NCBI GenBank assembly: GCA_002449845.1
Contig: DJXW01000007.1
Location: forward strand, 16,657 to 80,656
Length of the DNA stretch: 64,000 nt
Direction: 5' to 3'
From: Prevotella sp. UBA6994
GTDB taxonomy: Bacteria; Bacteroidota; Bacteroidia; Bacteroidales; Bacteroidaceae
In this document: piece by piece, positions 27,058 through 36,128 of the stretch
How the letters are laid out: each line of letters begins with the position of its first letter
Position numbering within the stretch: position 1 is the stretch's first letter
Notes under the pieces: generated by a model
Database searches by the model: none
Told to the model about the DNA's origin: nothing
The model's input: the letters and a program-made list of their open reading frames with translations, nothing else
Program-made: the position numbers and the translations under genes

Positions 27058-28860
27058 TTACCTGTTTTTACTTGTTGACTTTTCATCTATATACACAGGG
27101 TTCTGCCTGAGTAGCCTATTCACTTTCATCTCGCTTTCCAAGATAGGCCAATAGAGGAATGGCTCACCCTTCATCTTGTAGGAAACGGCATCTCCACCAC
27201 TCATATACTTCCTAACGATGAGTTTCAGCATCGGAGAGTAAAGTTGCGGCCAAGAGGTATTGTCTGCCATTTTTTTAGTGATATCTACACCGTCCATGTG
27301 ACGATAGCAGAAACGCATGAGGTCATACCAACGCTTACCCTCGAAACAAAGTTCACGTTCACGCTCTGCAAGTACGAGGAGTTCCATGTCGCTCTTCGAT
27401 TGGAAGTTGGTAATCTTCAGCGTATCGCCTTTTGTCAGTCCGTCCTCAGAGATAGAACGTTTGTTCACTGTTTGTACCAAGTCGAACGCCTTCTCCAATG
27501 TCACCTTGTCGCTGTCAGAAACTGCCGTCTGTACCAATGCCTCTGCCTTCATCAGCATCACGTCGGTCAGACGATATACTATCCAGTTTGAACCAAAGCT
27601 GGTATAAGCACTTGGAATTACGTCAGAACTTTTCTTAGTACCTTCCGACTGTGTAGTTGAACCAATAGTTGCCTGTCCCACCATCTTTCTCACTTCCAAC
27701 TGCGTAGCTTCCTCGTTATGTCCACCATATACGTTGTTCCAATAACGATAGTCAGAAGTGGTTTCATAAACTTTCTGTCCCTGGATGGTATTCACGTTGT
27801 CAGCAAAATAGTTGAAGATAGACGAAGCCATCAACATACTTGTGTTTTTATAATCATAGCTTTGTGAATTACTATTCCACGAACCAGTACGATAATAAGC
27901 ATTTTCAAGTGCATGGTTGAAACCATTATCATCGTTATTGTACTGCCATTCCAGAATACTCTCACGGCTATTACCATTCACAAACAAATTGTAGTAAGCC
28001 TCAATTCCCCTATGTAGGTGATAAATATCCTTTTCTGCACTTCCTCCTACCAAGTCAACGTTGTTAGCCTTATAGTATTCATCTTTTGATTGGATGACCC
28101 TATCGGCATACTCGATACACTTCTGGTAGTCGGATTGGCTCTTAGTCATGGAAGCACGCCACAAGTAAATGTCAGCAAGCAAGGCATTCACGGCATCAAG
28201 CGTGAAGTATCCCCAGTTGCGCCAATCATCCACACCATATCCGCCAGTGAGCATAATGCCTTTTTGCGACTCTTCCAAGTCGGCAATGATGTGTTGCATC
28301 AAGCTGTCGGGAGTGGTTTGTGCAACCAACATATTCTGGTCATCATCCTCATACGACTGTGTAGTATAAGGTACGTCACGGAAGGTACGCAGCAAATAGA
28401 AATAACACAAGCTGCGCAATGCCAGCATCTGTGCACGAGCTGCCTGATAGTCGCCCTCGGTAAATGCGGGATCTACCGCCATTACGTCAGAGGCATGATT
28501 GATTACGATATTACAACGGTTAATCGTTGAGTAGAAAGAAGCCCAGTTATTATAACCGTTAGAGGGCAACAAGTTTACGGCATTGATATTGTCGAGCGAC
28601 GAACTGGAGAAGTCGGTGTATTTCATCAACTCGTCAGAACGGAACGCTCCCCAGATAATAGCGCGTTCTTGGTTATCGTAACTTGCTATGCTCTTGTATG
28701 CACCGTTTACCATTTCCTGCACGTCAGACTTCGTTTTCCAGAAATCCTCGGCAATGGTCTTGTCTGTGGGGTAGATGGTCAGGAAGTCGTCACACGAAGT
28801 AAAGCCCAGCAAGGCAACCACTGCCATCACGCACACCTTATATATATTATTGCATTTCAT
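27058..28860 (-). CDS. SusD/RagB-type surface lipoprotein (proximal pair)
   Basis: ATG 28860 gives 600 residues with a lipoprotein signal ending LLGFTSC (Cys23) and then DDFL, a classical SusD N-terminus; the longer frame to 28941 overlaps the SusC gene. SusD features are TIAEDFWKTKSDVQEMVNGAYKSI, YQAARAQMLALRSLCYFYLLRTFRDVPY and the C-terminal RERELCFEGKRWYDLMRFCYRH. It binds substrate on the cell surface and forms the lid of the SusC transporter encoded 13 bp upstream. It belongs to a different subgroup from the distal SusD, so the two pairs are not a recent duplication. Confidence 0.94.
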   Translation of the reverse strand: MKCNNIYKVCVMAVVALLGFTSCDDFLTIYPTDKTIAEDFWKTKSDVQEMVNGAYKSIASYDNQERAIIWGAFRSDELMKYTDFSSSSLDNINAVNLLPSNGYNNWASFYSTINRCNIVINHASDVMAVDPAFTEGDYQAARAQMLALRSLCYFYLLRTFRDVPYTTQSYEDDDQNMLVAQTTPDSLMQHIIADLEESQKGIMLTGGYGVDDWRNWGYFTLDAVNALLADIYLWRASMTKSQSDYQKCIEYADRVIQSKDEYYKANNVDLVGGSAEKDIYHLHRGIEAYYNLFVNGNSRESILEWQYNNDDNGFNHALENAYYRTGSWNSNSQSYDYKNTSMLMASSIFNYFADNVNTIQGQKVYETTSDYRYWNNVYGGHNEEATQLEVRKMVGQATIGSTTQSEGTKKSSDVIPSAYTSFGSNWIVYRLTDVMLMKAEALVQTAVSDSDKVTLEKAFDLVQTVNKRSISEDGLTKGDTLKITNFQSKSDMELLVLAERERELCFEGKRWYDLMRFCYRHMDGVDITKKMADNTSWPQLYSPMLKLIVRKYMSGGDAVSYKMKGEPFLYWPILESEMKVNRLLRQNPVYIDEKSTSKNR

Positions 28861-28873
28861 ACTTATCATTGTT

Positions 28874-31800
28874 TTAGAATCCGATAATAATGTTTGCGGT
28901 AACCGACTTGCTTCGTGGCGTTTGAGAATTGTCGTATGCAATACCCCAAGCTCCAGCGGAGTGCTCTGGGTCTGTGCCGCTATACTTGCTGAACACCAAG
29001 AGGTTCTGTCCAGACAAGCTGAATTGCAAACGGTTTAAGCCAATCTTCTGCAACGTCTTCTTGTTGAAGTTGTAAACCAATTGTATGTAACTCATACGAA
29101 TGAAAGAAGCGTCTTCCACATAACGGTCGCTACCGAGCCAGTTGTAACCCGTGTCATACATGGCACGTGGTATGGTGGTCACGTCGCCATTCTTACGCCA
29201 GCGCCAGTTCACGGCAGAGCTTTGGTTGTAAGCGTTGAACATTTCTTCAAGTCCCATCTTGGCAGAGTTCACAATCTTGATGCCAGAACGATAGGTGAAG
29301 CTGGTCTTCAACGACCAGTTGCCATAGAAGAAGCTCAAGCCGAAACCACCACTCATCTTCGGGTTGGAGTTGCCTAAGTAAACAATGTCGAGAGAGTTGA
29401 TTTGTCCGTCATGGTTGATGTCTTCGTAAATAGCATCACCACCCTGGAACTTGTAAGACGAACTACCATCCTTATAGTTATATACTTGTTGGATGGGGTT
29501 ACTCTTTGCGTCCATCAGCACATGGCCTTCGTTGTCGATAGCCACGGGAGCAGTCTTTCCTTCTGCCAGGAAGTTGTTGATGTAAGAACGGAACTCCTCA
29601 GCAGACCATCCACGACTCTCACGTTGGTTAATCAACCACTCGTATGAATATTGGTAAACACCCTTGTAGCGCAATCCGTAGATAGAGCCCAATGGGTTAC
29701 CAATCTGGATACGGTTCAGGTAAGCACCACGATTGTTGTACGACCATTCCGAGTTGATAGACTCCAGCACGCTCTCGTCCATATCCACAATCTCATTGAA
29801 GTTTTGGCAGATGTTGAAGTTGGCACTCATCGAGAACTTACCAATCTTGATGAAGCGGTTGGCACTGATGTTCAACTCCCATCCCTTGTTGGTCATCTCA
29901 CCTACGTTGGTCCAAGCCAAAGAGGAGAATCCTGACGTTGAAGGAATGCGTACACCACTCATCAACAGGTTCTTAGTACGCTTGAAGTAGTAGTTGAAAT
30001 CACCAGTAATCAAATCGTTGAAGAAGCCGAAGTCACCACCAATGTTGTAAGACATGGTGCGCTCCCATTGCAGTTTGTTCAGTTGCAAGCCTTCCAAGTA
30101 GGTTACAGGCGCACTACTGTTGCCGTAGAAGCCAGAGGTGTTATACTTGGCATATTGCAAATATTCAGAACCAGGCTGCTTACCCACGATACCCCATGAT
30201 GGGCGGAAAGAAAGCATAGACAACCAAGAGTCTGACCATTTCATCCAAGGTTCGTCAGAGATGTTCCAACGGGCAGAAACGCCAGGGAACCAACCCCACT
30301 TCCTACTGTCACCAAACTTGGTGGTACCATCGACACGCATAGAGAAGTCTATGGCGTAGCGAGTCTTGAATGAGAGGTGTCCTTGGTAGATTCCAGACAT
30401 CGAACGCCATTGTCCATTACCCGTGTTCATGTTATTCAAGTCAGCATCTACGGTAGGAGAGGTCACTCCGTTGGGTACGTTTCGGTTAGACACGTTCTGG
30501 CTGTTGTTGTTACCAGAGGTCAATTCCCATCGTCCCAGCATGGTCAAGTACCAATCCTCGTTCTTGAAATGCGGTGTGAAGGTCAAGGTATGTCTTGTTG
30601 TAAATGCCAATGAATTATAGTCGTAACCCGTACTCAAGTTATAGTTTCCATCGGTCCATCCATTCGTATTCAACGAACCTGGCCAGAAACTTGGGCGGCT
30701 CATTGAGTAGATGTCCATGTACACCAATCCCGAATAGTCGAGGCGGGTCTTGTCATCGTCCTTACCCAAGAGGTAATAGTCAAGACGGAACTCTGGAGAG
30801 ATACGATAAGTCTTCTCATCCTTCCAAGCCAAGTTGGCAATGGCAACGGGGTTACCGAGGTTACGGATGGAAGACAATTGCGTAGATGACGTACCAGCTA
30901 CGGTAGAGCCTGCGCCATTGGCACCTGAAGGCAACATCACGTAAAACTCATCAGTGTCTTCACCTTGTGCGTTTTGGCGATAGATAGCCATATTAGGCGA
31001 CATCTTCTGTGCACGTCCCAGGATGTTGTCATCATAGTTCTTCTGGTTGTTGGTATAGGTCAGAGGGAACGTAGTACGGAACGTGATACGGTCACTCACG
31101 AAGTAGTCTAATGCCAGTTTCGTAGAGAAACGGTCGAGCTTTTGCTTGATGATAGTACCCGTCTGCTTATCATAACCGGCAGAGATACGGAAGTTGGCTT
31201 TCTCTCCACCACCGGTGATGGTAAGGTAGTGATACTGGCTCCATCCCGTTTGCTGAACAGCCTTCACCCAGTCGGTATTGTTGTTCCAGTTCTCAAACTC
31301 AGCCCAAGAACGGTTATAGTTAATCTCGTTGATAGCTGTAGTGGCAGTAGCACTCTGATTGGGGTTATAGTACATTTCCTTGAGCATCATGGTATAGTCG
31401 TCACCATTCAGCAGGTTATAACCCTTCGGCTGCCAGTTGGCTTGCACACGCAGAGAGTAGTCCACGCGCGTCTTACCACGCGAACCACGTTTCGTTACGA
31501 TAGAGATTACACCGTTTGCACCACGCGAACCCCAGATAGCTGTAGCAGCGGCATCTTTCAAGATATCAATCTTCTCGATGTCAGAGGGGTTGATAGAGAG
31601 CAGTGATGCGTAGGTCTCCTCGTTGGCAGAGGTAAAGTCGAACGACTCATCAGGATTGTCGAAGATATTTCCGTCAACCACAATCAGCGGCTCTGCTGAA
31701 CCATTGATAGAGGTCACACCACGCAAGCGCATGGAAGTACCAGAACCCAGGTTACCAGAGTTGGCAACGATGTCAAGACCGGCAATCTTTCCTTGCAGCG

Positions 31801-32251
31801 CCTCATCGGCAGAGGTAAAGGAAAGACCTTCCACCTCGTTCATGTCGAACGTCTGCTTGGCAACCGACACCTCATTCTCTGGAATCACCAGACCACCGGA
31901 GCGGAATTTCTTCGTGGCTTTCACCACCACTTCCTTCAGCGTGTTCTCGTCTTCCATCTCAATGTTAAACACCGTCTGGTTACCAATGGGAACAGTCACC
32001 GTCTTGTATCCGATATATGAGACTCTCAACTTATTATTCGTATTGACAACTTCCATAGAGAAGTTACCATTGATATCGGTCTGAGCATACGACACGTTAC
32101 GGTTGTTTGCGTCAATCTCGACCACATTACACATCATCACGGGGCCATCGGGGGCGTTGACGGTACCCGAGATACGTGTCTGTGCCATTGCCACCTGACC
32201 CAGTAGGCAGCAAATCGACAGCAACAGATATTTTATCTTGTTTGTTTTCAT
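28874..32251 (-). CDS. SusC/RagA-type TonB-dependent outer-membrane transporter (proximal pair)
   Basis: The 1125-residue protein has a signal peptide (MKTNKIKYLLLSICCLLGQVAMA), a carboxypeptidase-regulatory-like domain (about 25-100), a TonB-box region (NTLKEVVVKA), a plug with GTSMRLRGVTSINGSAEPLIVVDG and AAATAIWGSRGANGVISIVTKRG, and a long beta-barrel ending in SVTANIIIGF. No STN signalling domain is present, so it probably does not drive an anti-sigma cascade directly. It imports the ligand bound by the next SusD-type lipoprotein. It lies second in the operon, 18 bp after the large FAS1 gene. Confidence 0.95.
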   Translation of the reverse strand: MKTNKIKYLLLSICCLLGQVAMAQTRISGTVNAPDGPVMMCNVVEIDANNRNVSYAQTDINGNFSMEVVNTNNKLRVSYIGYKTVTVPIGNQTVFNIEMEDENTLKEVVVKATKKFRSGGLVIPENEVSVAKQTFDMNEVEGLSFTSADEALQGKIAGLDIVANSGNLGSGTSMRLRGVTSINGSAEPLIVVDGNIFDNPDESFDFTSANEETYASLLSINPSDIEKIDILKDAAATAIWGSRGANGVISIVTKRGSRGKTRVDYSLRVQANWQPKGYNLLNGDDYTMMLKEMYYNPNQSATATTAINEINYNRSWAEFENWNNNTDWVKAVQQTGWSQYHYLTITGGGEKANFRISAGYDKQTGTIIKQKLDRFSTKLALDYFVSDRITFRTTFPLTYTNNQKNYDDNILGRAQKMSPNMAIYRQNAQGEDTDEFYVMLPSGANGAGSTVAGTSSTQLSSIRNLGNPVAIANLAWKDEKTYRISPEFRLDYYLLGKDDDKTRLDYSGLVYMDIYSMSRPSFWPGSLNTNGWTDGNYNLSTGYDYNSLAFTTRHTLTFTPHFKNEDWYLTMLGRWELTSGNNNSQNVSNRNVPNGVTSPTVDADLNNMNTGNGQWRSMSGIYQGHLSFKTRYAIDFSMRVDGTTKFGDSRKWGWFPGVSARWNISDEPWMKWSDSWLSMLSFRPSWGIVGKQPGSEYLQYAKYNTSGFYGNSSAPVTYLEGLQLNKLQWERTMSYNIGGDFGFFNDLITGDFNYYFKRTKNLLMSGVRIPSTSGFSSLAWTNVGEMTNKGWELNISANRFIKIGKFSMSANFNICQNFNEIVDMDESVLESINSEWSYNNRGAYLNRIQIGNPLGSIYGLRYKGVYQYSYEWLINQRESRGWSAEEFRSYINNFLAEGKTAPVAIDNEGHVLMDAKSNPIQQVYNYKDGSSSYKFQGGDAIYEDINHDGQINSLDIVYLGNSNPKMSGGFGLSFFYGNWSLKTSFTYRSGIKIVNSAKMGLEEMFNAYNQSSAVNWRWRKNGDVTTIPRAMYDTGYNWLGSDRYVEDASFIRMSYIQLVYNFNKKTLQKIGLNRLQFSLSGQNLLVFSKYSGTDPEHSAGAWGIAYDNSQTPRSKSVTANIIIGF

Positions 32252-32269
32252 ATTTCAATGTATATAGTT

Positions 32270-35119
32270 TTAATATCGTTTATACAACGTGCTGTCGAAT
32301 TTCTTCCTGAAGGCAGCCAACTTTCTTTTCGCGTTGTTGCCTGTCCAAAGTGCATCGTAGCGGTCGGTGTCTGTATGAACGTTAAACGGAGTACTGATCT
32401 GGTGTACCACGGCAAACGAAGAGGCAGAAATCGAAGAGGCACGATTAGCGATGAGGTTAAACATGAAGTCACGAGTCATCTTGTTCACCAGTTTCCTGCT
32501 GTTGAGGTTGGTTGCATCGATTTCGATAGCATTGCCATGCTTATCGGTTACGGTCAACTTACCACTTCCACCGTTCACGATCAGTTTCTCGCGAATACCG
32601 AGGGTATCAGAGTTAGCCGTAGCATACTCACCACCTTCCACTACGTTGTCGGCATAGATCGAGTTGTCTTGGAAATGATACCTGATGAATGTGTTGATTT
32701 CCTCAACCATTGCCAGAGCCTTGTTGCGTGCTTCCTGACGGGCAGCACTGTCTTCCTCGTCAGCCCACTGCTTATAGATAGCATAGATGTCTTCCCATTT
32801 GGGCAAGCCACGCTGATAGGCAATGTTCATGGCATCATTGTCTGGAGCATATACAGTATAATTATATGTATTAAAATAATTAATGTTATCAGTCAGTCCG
32901 TTCTTGGCGGCAAACACGTGATAAGCTTCCATACGTTTCTTCTTGGTCACCTGATTGATTTCGGAGAGTCTGTCGCTGGCAAATCCCATCACCGTATCAC
33001 CCACCTCACTACTCAAGAAGCTGCAAAGATCCATGAACTGTGAGAACTGGTCGTTGTCGTTCAGTACGTTATACACTGAGTTGATAGGTCCTTGTATCAC
33101 GTGGTCGATAGCGTAAGATACACCATTCTTCTGGGTATAAGTCTTGGTCACGAAAGAAGTAGGATAGCCATTGTCTATCTGTGAGCCACTTTGTACCCTG
33201 CCGTCGCCGAACATGATCTCTCCACCATGCTTGGTCTTGTAATAACGGTTGTCACCCATTCTCTCTCCCGTACCGAGCACCACGGTATGATAGTTCAAGA
33301 TGTCTATCAATTGCGTCTTGAAGTTGGCTGGTGTCACCATACCCAACGAGTCGGTCACCTCGCCTGTCTGTGGGTTGTATCTCCACTGAGAGCACTTCAC
33401 GTAAGGATTGGTTTTCTCATAATAGAACTTCAGCACGCGTGGCTGGTCATGCTTCAGGTAAGTGGGGTCAACATAGTAATTCTTGAAAGCATCGTCGGTA
33501 GGAATGAAGAATCCATAGTTGGCACTCATGGCAAGCAGGTATGCGTAGAAGTTCAGGTTCAGTCCTAATGGCGAAGAGCCACCGTTACCATCATTGATGG
33601 CTTGGTTGAACACCCTCATGTCGCTACTCAGCAATGCGGGAGCCGATACAGCCACATAGCGGTTAGGAGCGAATACGGTGTTCAGCATGTAAGCCACACC
33701 ATTGTTGGCAATCTTCACGTCATACGTACCGTCAGCATTTTTGTTGATCACGTCCTTGCTGAGTCCCATGGGGTCAGAGGCATCGTCCATTACGTCTCCA
33801 AACTTGCTGGGTACCGTTCCCACGAACGAGCTCTTCATCAAGTTGTTCAAGAAAGCCTGAACGATGTCAATAGGAATAGAGTCGATGTTCTCATTGAGGT
33901 TAGCCTCGATGTTCTCCAATTTACCGAACTGGTTGATCAGGAACTCTCCTGAGCCACCCGGCAAGAAGTACTGCTTCATTGCCTCGTCGGTAGGCACGAA
34001 GATGGTAGCCAAGTCGCTCAATGCGTTCGAGCCAGTCTGTCCGTTGGTGTACGTATTCCATCCTGGGTCGAAGTTCAGCAAGTATTGCACCTGTGCCCCG
34101 TTCGGGTCAATGTTCAGCGCACCACCCTGTGAGCGAGAGCTGAAGTAGCGTTTCTCAAAGATAGAGTCGATGAGCTGGTAGCCATACATCTGAGCATAGT
34201 CGTTGTAGTTGTTGGTCACCGTTGCGTTGTAGAAAGGAGCACTGAAACGGTCGAGCATCCTGCTGAAGTAGTTGCTCTCTCCACTGGTGCGAATCACCTC
34301 TGCCAAGTTGCCTGGAGGCACCAACACATTCTCTAATTGGTGAATGTATCCATTCTGGCAGGTCACGTCAGGTTTGATGATTTTGTTACGGAAGATGTAG
34401 GCAGAGTTTTCCGTGTCGCTGTAAGGCGTACCCGTGATAATCTCGAAGTCGCTGTCAGCCTCACGAATCTTGATGTCGTTGCCCGTCATCTGCTCGGCGG
34501 TGAAGTGCACCATCATTGGGGAGGTAGCATCCTGCACCATGTGTATTCCCCTCTGCATGAACTTCGTCCAATACGAGTTGTTGGCAGGAAGATTCGCCAT
34601 CGTAGAGGGCAGTCCACCTTGAACAAAGGTAATGGAGTCAATCACGTTCACACCTGTTGTGTGCTTCAAGGCAATACCTGGAGTCACCTCAGAACCGATA
34701 GGCACGTTAGACAACATTTCCACCAAGATGGCGTTGTCGAGCATAGATGAATAAAGCAACTGCTTTTTCATTGCCTCTGTCAGGTCCTCGTACTTGGTAA
34801 CACCCCATGTGTTGTTGGCATAGAAGCGTTCAAATGCCTCGTCGTTGGCGGGAAAGACGGTTTTAGAACCCGTCTTAGCCAATGTCTCGGCATAGCCCAA
34901 ATCATCGATGAGCCGCAGGTAGTTTCGGAAAGTACCCGTAAGTACTTCTTGGTTAGGATTCGAAAGCTCCTTGTAGATACTGTTTCCCAGCCAACTCGGA
35001 TAGTTACCCTCATCGTCCAAGGTATAGTCATCCTTACAAGAAGTGAACCCACCACACATCACTGCCAAGGAGGCTCCAATGAGGAACTTTCTGGTCAGTT
35101 TCACAAAGCGGTAATTCAT
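32270..35119 (-). CDS. Large surface lipoprotein with about four FAS1 domains
   Basis: This is a 949-residue lipoprotein whose signal ends GGFTSC (Cys28) and is followed by KDDYTLDDEG, matching the K-(D/E)2 surface-export signal. FAS1-like units recur at about 60-280 (DDLGYAETLAKTGSKTVFPANDEAFERF), 285-480 (FSRMLDRFSAPF, TIFVPTDEAMKQYF), 500-680 (YGFFIPTDDAFKNYY, then VSYAIDHVIQ) and 690-880 (FMDLCSFL, YTVYAPDNDAMN). No sugar-binding or catalytic domain is recognisable. FAS1 domains usually mediate adhesion or protein contacts. It is the first gene of the seven-gene operon, with a -7 promoter element 68 bp upstream. A role as the primary surface receptor or adhesin is inferred. Confidence 0.85.
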   Translation of the reverse strand: MNYRFVKLTRKFLIGASLAVMCGGFTSCKDDYTLDDEGNYPSWLGNSIYKELSNPNQEVLTGTFRNYLRLIDDLGYAETLAKTGSKTVFPANDEAFERFYANNTWGVTKYEDLTEAMKKQLLYSSMLDNAILVEMLSNVPIGSEVTPGIALKHTTGVNVIDSITFVQGGLPSTMANLPANNSYWTKFMQRGIHMVQDATSPMMVHFTAEQMTGNDIKIREADSDFEIITGTPYSDTENSAYIFRNKIIKPDVTCQNGYIHQLENVLVPPGNLAEVIRTSGESNYFSRMLDRFSAPFYNATVTNNYNDYAQMYGYQLIDSIFEKRYFSSRSQGGALNIDPNGAQVQYLLNFDPGWNTYTNGQTGSNALSDLATIFVPTDEAMKQYFLPGGSGEFLINQFGKLENIEANLNENIDSIPIDIVQAFLNNLMKSSFVGTVPSKFGDVMDDASDPMGLSKDVINKNADGTYDVKIANNGVAYMLNTVFAPNRYVAVSAPALLSSDMRVFNQAINDGNGGSSPLGLNLNFYAYLLAMSANYGFFIPTDDAFKNYYVDPTYLKHDQPRVLKFYYEKTNPYVKCSQWRYNPQTGEVTDSLGMVTPANFKTQLIDILNYHTVVLGTGERMGDNRYYKTKHGGEIMFGDGRVQSGSQIDNGYPTSFVTKTYTQKNGVSYAIDHVIQGPINSVYNVLNDNDQFSQFMDLCSFLSSEVGDTVMGFASDRLSEINQVTKKKRMEAYHVFAAKNGLTDNINYFNTYNYTVYAPDNDAMNIAYQRGLPKWEDIYAIYKQWADEEDSAARQEARNKALAMVEEINTFIRYHFQDNSIYADNVVEGGEYATANSDTLGIREKLIVNGGSGKLTVTDKHGNAIEIDATNLNSRKLVNKMTRDFMFNLIANRASSISASSFAVVHQISTPFNVHTDTDRYDALWTGNNAKRKLAAFRKKFDSTLYKRY

Positions 35120-35186
35120 ACTTTTTAAGATTTTAGTTATTTATGATGTTTATTAATTAATGTACACTTAGGTTTTTAAAAACGTG

Positions 35187-35194
35187 CAAATATA
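35187..35194 (-). promoter_or_regulatory. -7 element of the SusCD/FAS1 operon
   Basis: CAAATATA on the plus strand reads TATATTTG on the minus strand, a perfect TAnnTTTG, 68 bp before the first gene. A CAAA (minus-strand TTTG) lies 24 bp further upstream, wider than the usual 19-21 bp. Confidence 0.6.
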
Positions 35195-35405
35195 ATATAA
35201 TTTTTTTAAATATGTCTTCAAACCCCACATTTTTAAGTTAAAAACACCCGATATAGATAAATATTTCGACTTTATCAACAATTATGAGCTAATTATGAAC
35301 ATGATAATTTTAAAGGGAAAAGATAACAGCAGATACAAGGGTTTGGTTGACTACAGACATCTGATGCCTACGCCACCTCCCTCAATTGAGAATAATCAAA
35401 GTAAT

Positions 35406-35647
35406 TATTTATGAGTTGGTACACAGAGCCCCTATCGGGGCGTTAAGAACACAGGCAGGGGTAAAGCGTAGCGAAACCCCTGCATAGGATGTATGAGCAT
35501 ATTAAAACCCCGACTGGGGTGACAGAATATCTATCGTACCTTTGGTACTTTTTTACTAACTGCTCCTTTTACAGGGGTTTCGCTTCGCTACACCCCTGCC
35601 TGTGTTCTTAACGCCCCTATCGGGGCTCTGTGTACTGACTCATAAAT
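35406..35647. repeat. Large inverted repeat with GC-rich stems
   Basis: The arms 35406-35482 and 35572-35647 are near-perfect reverse complements. Each arm carries the small palindrome GCCCCTATCGGGGC and a CAGGCAGGGGT...ACCCCTG unit. The roughly 90-bp centre has further hairpins (ACCCCGACTGGGGT near 35507 and GTACCTTTGGTAC near 35537). It contains no ORF. The whole unit resembles a palindromic intergenic element of the REP/MITE kind rather than a terminator. Confidence 0.85.
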
Positions 35648-35649
35648 TA

Positions 35650-36013
35650 TTACAAAAAAATATTCGAAAAAATCGCAAACCAGAAAAGAAGGAAGCCTGA
35701 ACAATAGGTTTTGGGGTGCAAAATGACTTGTTTCACCCCATAACTATATATGTTATGACCGTAACTATATATGTTACGAGCGTAATTCATATAGTTAGCA
35801 AGCCCATTTAGTATGTTACAAAGGCTCAAAAACAGTGTTTTTTCGCATAAAAATACAGAAAACGAATGTATAAATATACCATCATTTTAGCAAGCATCTC
35901 ATAATCAACCTATTACAAAAACACCCAAAAACCACCATTTTTTTGACCCACGGAAGAGTTGGTGAAAAATATCGCAATCTGGAGGGCCTTTTTTATCACT
36001 TTTTATTGACAAA
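35650..36013 (+). repeat. Interspersed non-coding repeat, copy 2
   Basis: It follows the large inverted repeat directly and has the same order as copy 1: an AT-rich head, AACAATAGGTTTTGGGGTG, iterated TAACTATATATGTTA palindromes (35741-35800), a variable middle, and the conserved 3' block 35913-36013 (contains ACGGAAGAGTTGGTGAAAAA and ends TTTTTATTGACAAA). It ends about 50 bp before the promoter of the DUF2851 gene. With copy 1 it shows changes that are not synonymous in any frame, which argues for a non-coding element. Together with the inverted repeat and the -7 element it accounts for most of the 1009-bp gap 35120-36128. Confidence 0.8.
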
Positions 36014-36060
36014 TCAAAAAGGGAAAGAACGATTTTTCCATGACTTTTCTGCCTTTCCCT

Positions 36061-36090
36061 TTTGGGATTCACAAAAAAAAGCTATCTTTG
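36061..36090 (+). promoter_or_regulatory. Promoter of the DUF2851 gene
   Basis: TTTG (36061-36064) and TATCTTTG (36083-36090) are 18 bp apart, close to the Bacteroidota consensus. The gene starts 38 bp downstream. Confidence 0.65.
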
Positions 36091-36128
36091 CACCATGAAG
36101 GACAGACTTCAAACTTGAATATAATGCT

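Noticed and set aside
35406..35647. Inverted repeat as an insertion sequence
   Set aside because: No transposase frame lies between or near the arms; the centre is only about 90 bp.
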